Assembly (NCBI GenBank): GCA_963170055.1
Contig: CAUJGJ010000004.1
Span: 220,001-230,000 of the forward strand
DNA: 10,000 nt
Origin: Halisarca cf. caerulea
Lineage: Eukaryota; Porifera; Demospongiae; Chondrillida; Halisarcidae
Direction of reading: 5' to 3'
Shown here: in pieces, positions 7,160-10,000 of the stretch
Layout of the letters: every line of letters begins with the position of its first letter
Position numbering within the stretch: position 1 is the first letter of the stretch
The notes under the pieces: generated by a model
Databases searched by the model: none
What the model saw: the letters and a program-made list of their open reading frames with translations, nothing else
Told to the model about the DNA's origin: nothing
Made by a program: the position numbers and the translations under genes

Positions 7160-7190
7160 TTTGAACCGTAGAAGGATCACGTGCAAAATT
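7160..7190 (-). promoter_or_regulatory. NHL gene promoter E-box
   Basis: CACGTG at 7178-7183 (GCACGTGATCC on the coding strand), 18 bases before the chosen ATG, followed by CTACGGTTCAAAATGGCC. The arrangement closely parallels the BZW start region, which reads CACGTGATTCCC...CCACGGTCAAAATGGC. Confidence 0.6.
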
Positions 7191-7519
7191 TATGCCCACC
7201 CGCCTGTTCGGGATCCATTGTCATTACAGCCATCATCTGCGTCTTCAGGGCTGGAGGAACCGCTAGGGCAGGCAGGACAGTGGCCCTGCCACTTTTCTCA
7301 CCAAGCCCTTAAAATGCATGACCAGTTAGAGCTTTATAGACTACTAACCTAAGCAGGGTTGAACTTGAATACCCCACCACTTTCGGACAGTGTTGTCCGG
7401 GTCTGAGCCATATGTCATCTTGCACGTGCTGCAGAGGATAGTATGCAGTGCCCACTCAGGAAGTGGAATGGGTCTTGGTGTGAACATGGAGTATCTATGA
7501 TGTCAACCAACATTTGAAC
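7191..7519. other. gene-less stretch upstream of the NHL gene
   Basis: No convincing coding exon on either strand. It contains a short perfect hairpin, CGGACA-GTGT-TGTCCG at 7384-7399, and a further CACGTG at 7423-7428 with no recognisable gene start after it. The plus-strand open frame reaching 7352 is mostly the shadow of the NHL gene. Confidence 0.55.
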
Positions 7520-7815
7520 TTAGTCTGGCCGGCTATACGACCGTCCCACGTTATGTATGTGTATGTGGGGTGGTTGTGGCCGGCCAGACTAATTCTCTCC
7601 ATGTATGTGGGGTGGTTGTGGCCGGCCAGACTAATTCTCTCCATGTATGTGGGGTGGTTGTGGCCGGCCAGACTAATTCTCTCCATGTATGTGGGGTGGT
7701 TGTGGCCGGCCAGACTAATTCTCTCCATGTATGTGGGGTGGTTGTGGCCGGCCAGACTAATTCTCTGCATGTATGTGGGGTGGTTGTAGCCGGCCAGACT
7801 AATTCTCTTCATGAT
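7520..7815. repeat. 42-bp minisatellite headed by an inverted copy
   Basis: Six tandem copies of a 42-bp unit, GGGGTGGTTGTGGCCGGCCA followed by GACTAATTCTCTCCATGTATGT, from about 7566 to 7815, nearly identical. Each contains the 10-bp palindrome TGGCCGGCCA. Upstream, at about 7515-7555, is a diverged unit in the opposite orientation. TTAGTCTGGCCGGCTA at 7520-7535 is the exact reverse complement of TAGCCGGCCAGACTAA at 7787-7802 in the last unit, so the whole block is bounded by perfect 16-bp inverted repeats. Because 42 is a multiple of three, open frames run through it on both strands; these are artefacts. Confidence 0.95.
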
Positions 7816-8630
7816 CCGATGTAGCTCCAATTCTCTTGCTCAACGATAATGATTGATAATCATATACAGCACAGCAACATGTATTGGTGACCAGTGACGA
7901 CTAAAATGGAGGATTCCATGCCATTGGGAGGTCCCATTGCAACAGGTTTGCAGTCGTTCACTTCCCAATTCCACCTGTAGCTCTCCAGGTAAACATGGCC
8001 ATCTAAATGGTCTGCTTGTCTAGACAAAATAGCAGTTGACAAGTGCCCTTTCAGCATTGTTCAATTCACATATAAGTCAGACATATTGTAGTCCTAACAG
8101 CTGAATACCCTGTACAAAGAAGCGCATGGGGGGAATGGAGCTTTGGGTCTTGCAGCCGGCCTCCCAACTAAAGCTGTCATCTCAAAATTCTCAAGATTGC
8201 GTACTTTACTCCTTCTTCATAATTGTAGACCTAGGCTTCTTTTATCCTAGCTCCTTTTCCCTCTTTCTTTAACTAGAGTTGGATCTGTGACTGTTTTTTA
8301 TATTTTTAGGGGGAGCGTAAATCTGTAAGTCTCTAAGTTTCCTAGAAAACTTAGAGATTTTTGGTAGAGAAGTACGTCTATTCTGTGTCTGTAACCTAGC
8401 TGATAAGCACAATCCTCTATCCAAAAAACAATAATAAGTAAACCAAAGGTTGTACATACTTTCAGTTTGAAACAATTTTGATGTATGCCCACGTGTATCA
8501 GGGAAAAGACCCCCCCCAACAAATTTCTATCTACAGGCCTGATTGATTTACTCACAAAAGATAAGTTACACTGCAAGTTTCAATTTCCTTCTGGCATGCA
8601 TGAACCATGAATTTTTATAATATGAATATA
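7816..8630. other. gene-less stretch, one strong small hairpin
   Basis: I see no supportable gene. Short open frames exist (for example minus 8057-7860), but they have no recognised similarity or splice partners. A perfect 11-bp hairpin, TCTCTAAGTTT (8330-8340) with AAACTTAGAGA (8347-8357) and a 6-base loop, and a CACGTG at 8490-8495 are the only discrete signals. Confidence 0.5.
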
Positions 8631-8812
8631 GTCAGACCTCACTTATCAGCACACACCCGTTCTGGATGAAATTGTGGATAAAGTGAGGAAGCTGGATACC
8701 CAAGGGAGCAGTAGTATAGTGTACAGTAGGATTATTGCAGATTTGTTCCAATAAAAACTACTGCAAAAGGTGAGGGAACTGGATATCTGAGGTGCGGACA
8801 AGTGAGGTCCAC
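8631..8812. mobile_element. MITE-like element with pogo/Tigger-type termini
   Basis: A 182-bp non-coding segment with imperfect terminal inverted repeats. The left end GTCAGACCTCACTTATCAGC pairs with the right end GTGCGGACAAGTGAGGTCCAC, and both are flanked by TA dinucleotides (8629-8630 and 8813-8814) as expected for TA-target elements. ACCTCACTTATC-type ends are typical of pogo/Tigger-related MITEs in animals. Internal sequence repeats the end motif (TGTGGATAAAGTGAGGAAGCTGGATA near 8673-8698, and AAGGTGAGGGAACTGGATAT near 8766-8785). No transposase is present. The family assignment is inference from end similarity. Confidence 0.65.
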
Positions 8813-9059
8813 TAGCTGTAATCCAATTTTTAGCATCCGTTAACATTTACCCCTCAAAAATACCCTCTCTGTGGTACGTATCTGTTTGATCAGGTATAAG
8901 TGTGTGACTGTATAATGTATTATTTACTACATATTAAATTCTAAATTAACAATATTATAGTATATATAATTGACAATAATATAATAGCATAATTATTATT
9001 ATTATAATTACAGTAGTGATGCTGTACTGGTAACATGTATTATTGTATGTATATCGTCA
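8813..9059. other. AT-rich stretch
   Basis: Very AT-rich sequence with TAATAT, ATTATTATTATTATAATTA and similar runs. No gene, RNA or element recognised. Confidence 0.5.
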
Positions 9060-9245
9060 TACATAGTGATAATGGACACTTGGAAACAGGACACCCTCTC
9101 TATAAAGGACACAGCTTGAGGTCCTAGAATATTTTCTTCCTATAGTTCTAATACCCTAGCTAGTTCTAAAGTTTCTCCCAGAGGACAACCTCCTTACAGA
9201 GGACAAAAGAGGCTGTTCTAAAGTGTCCTTTATTCGGAGATTCCA
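9060..9245. mobile_element. decayed inverted-repeat element remnant
   Basis: Contains ATAAAGGACAC at 9102-9112 and its exact reverse complement GTGTCCTTTAT at 9223-9233, plus repeated GGACAC/GAGGACAA motifs (near 9074, 9090, 9181 and 9199). These GGACA and CTATAAAGGACAC modules resemble the ends of Tigger-like MITEs and match the motif style at 5841-5905. There is no coding capacity, and the boundaries are approximate. Confidence 0.5.
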
Positions 9246-9370
9246 ACGGATACAGGCCACGAAACAACTAGAGCCCGGCTTAGTCTTGTCTAGATGACTA
9301 ACTCCACCCCTGACATCTTGTAGCAAGGCAAGAACGAGTCCACTAAATTGGACAGACCTACAATTGCTTG

Positions 9371-9440
9371 GGTCTGTGTACAAGCCATGCTAAACGGCCA
9401 GGTTGGTCCAGTGGGTCCGTGTACCAGCCATGCTAAACAG
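9371..9440. repeat. 43-bp direct duplication next to the CA minisatellite
   Basis: GGTCTGTGTACAAGCCATGC at 9371 recurs as GGTCCGTGTACCAGCCATGC at 9414; both are followed by TAAAC and a G-rich tail. Two copies, with a few substitutions. Confidence 0.85.
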
Positions 9441-9502
9441 GTGTGTGTGCACACTGTGGCAAGGTGTGTGCACACACACCTTGCCACAGTGTGCGCACAC
9501 AC
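9441..9502. repeat. near-perfect 30-bp-arm palindrome
   Basis: The arm 9441-9470 is the reverse complement of 9473-9502 at 29 of 30 positions, with a 2-base spacer CA. It arises because the first CCTTGCCACAGTG unit of the adjoining array (here CACTGTGGCAAGG) is inverted relative to all the others. Confidence 0.92.
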
Positions 9503-9900
9503 ACCTTGCCACAGCGCACACACACACCTTGCCACAGTGTGCACACACACACCTTGCCACAGTGTGCACACACACACCTTGACACAGTGTGCACACACAC
9601 ACACCTTGCCACAGTGCACACACACCTTGCCACAGTGTACACACACACACACCTTGCCACAGTGTGTACACACACCTTGCCACAGTGTGCACACACACAC
9701 ACCTTGCCACAGTGCACACACACACCTTGCCACAGTGCGCACACACACACCTTGCCACAGTGCGCACACACACACCTTGCCACAGTGCACACACACACCT
9801 TGCCACAGTGCACACACACCTTGCTACAGTGTGCACACACACACCTTGCCACAGTGCACACACACACCTTGCTACAGTGTGCACACACACACCTTGCTAC
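9471..9900. repeat. CCTTGCCACAGTG minisatellite with variable (CA)n spacers
   Basis: About 18 direct copies of a CCTTGCCACAGTG core separated by CA, TGCACA or CGCACA runs of varying length (period about 21-27 bp). Some cores read CTTGCTACAG or CTTGACACAG. It ends at CCTTGCTACCTTAGC near 9903. Long open frames in five of the six reading frames, on both strands, are low-complexity artefacts of the repeat. Confidence 0.95.
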
Positions 9901-9903
9901 CTT

Positions 9904-10000
9904 AGCTCCACATACAGTGCCCGATAATAACTCGACCGAGACATAACAAAACACTCACTACAGCACACTCAACATGAAATAGCAGTGAGTTCAGTAGTGC
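9904..10000. other. right-edge unique sequence
   Basis: Short unique sequence after the array; nothing recognised. Confidence 0.4.

Noticed and set aside
7160..7186. Nine-codon N-terminal extension of the NHL protein
   Set aside because: The upstream ATG almost abuts the promoter E-box and has a poor context; 7159 matches the shared CAAAATGGC pattern.
7495..7830. 111-residue minus-strand protein with a 14-residue repeat (RISLAGHNHPTYME)
   Set aside because: The 42-bp period keeps all frames open on both strands; no flanking coding signal or homology recognised.
7860..8057. 65-residue minus-strand frame (contains YRWNWEVNDCKPVAMGPP) as a possible exon
   Set aside because: Composition looks somewhat protein-like, but I recognise no family, and no convincing splice partners are visible; a protein database search would decide.
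8330..8357. 11-bp perfect hairpin as an RNA gene or terminator
   Set aside because: Such hairpins are common in AT-rich DNA; no associated gene or RNA family is recognised.
9290..9954. Cys- or His-rich proteins of 112-185 residues in five of the six frames
   Set aside because: Low-complexity translation of the CA/CCTTGCCACAGTG minisatellite.

Overview
The window looks like nuclear DNA of a compact-genome animal. It holds four housekeeping-type genes of animal families, three of them split by short GT-AG introns (about 70 to 325 bases), separated by small intergenic gaps and littered with TG/CA microsatellites, minisatellites and decayed inverted-repeat elements. Gene compactness and the divergent but complete protein families fit an early-branching invertebrate such as a sponge or cnidarian. 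I lean towards a demosponge, but this is inference and the sequence alone does not settle it.

Layout. Positions 1-1626 are a 59-bp minisatellite of 28 units with a higher-order pattern. Positions 1783-1935 (minus) hold the first two exons of an FKBP12-type prolyl isomerase; its remaining exons lie beyond the left edge, so the minisatellite sits in its second intron. A 100-bp gap with two CACGTG boxes separates it head-to-head from a complete UBE2W-type ubiquitin-conjugating enzyme (plus, 2036-3085, four exons). That gene converges tail-to-tail, 135 bp apart, with a complete BZW1/BZW2-type eIF5-mimic protein gene (minus, 3221-5642, six exons). Upstream of that, after a gap with an element remnant, is an uninterrupted NHL-repeat beta-propeller gene (minus, 6326-7159). 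From 7187 to the right edge I see no gene: a 42-bp minisatellite (7520-7815), AT-rich DNA, a 182-bp MITE-like element (8631-8812), another inverted-repeat remnant (9060-9245) and a CA-rich minisatellite headed by a near-perfect palindrome (9441-9900).

The genes are not one pathway; protein folding, N-terminal ubiquitination and translation-initiation control are general housekeeping roles. What ties them together is their promoters. UBE2W, BZW and the NHL gene each start inside the sequence CAAAATGGC with a CACGTG box 18-24 bases upstream of the ATG, and FKBP shares the UBE2W boxes. A second common theme is that introns of UBE2W and BZW carry TG repeats, in the sense orientation, at or just after their 5' splice sites. 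All spliced models were built by eye from reading frame, splice consensus and remembered family similarity; none was tested against transcripts.
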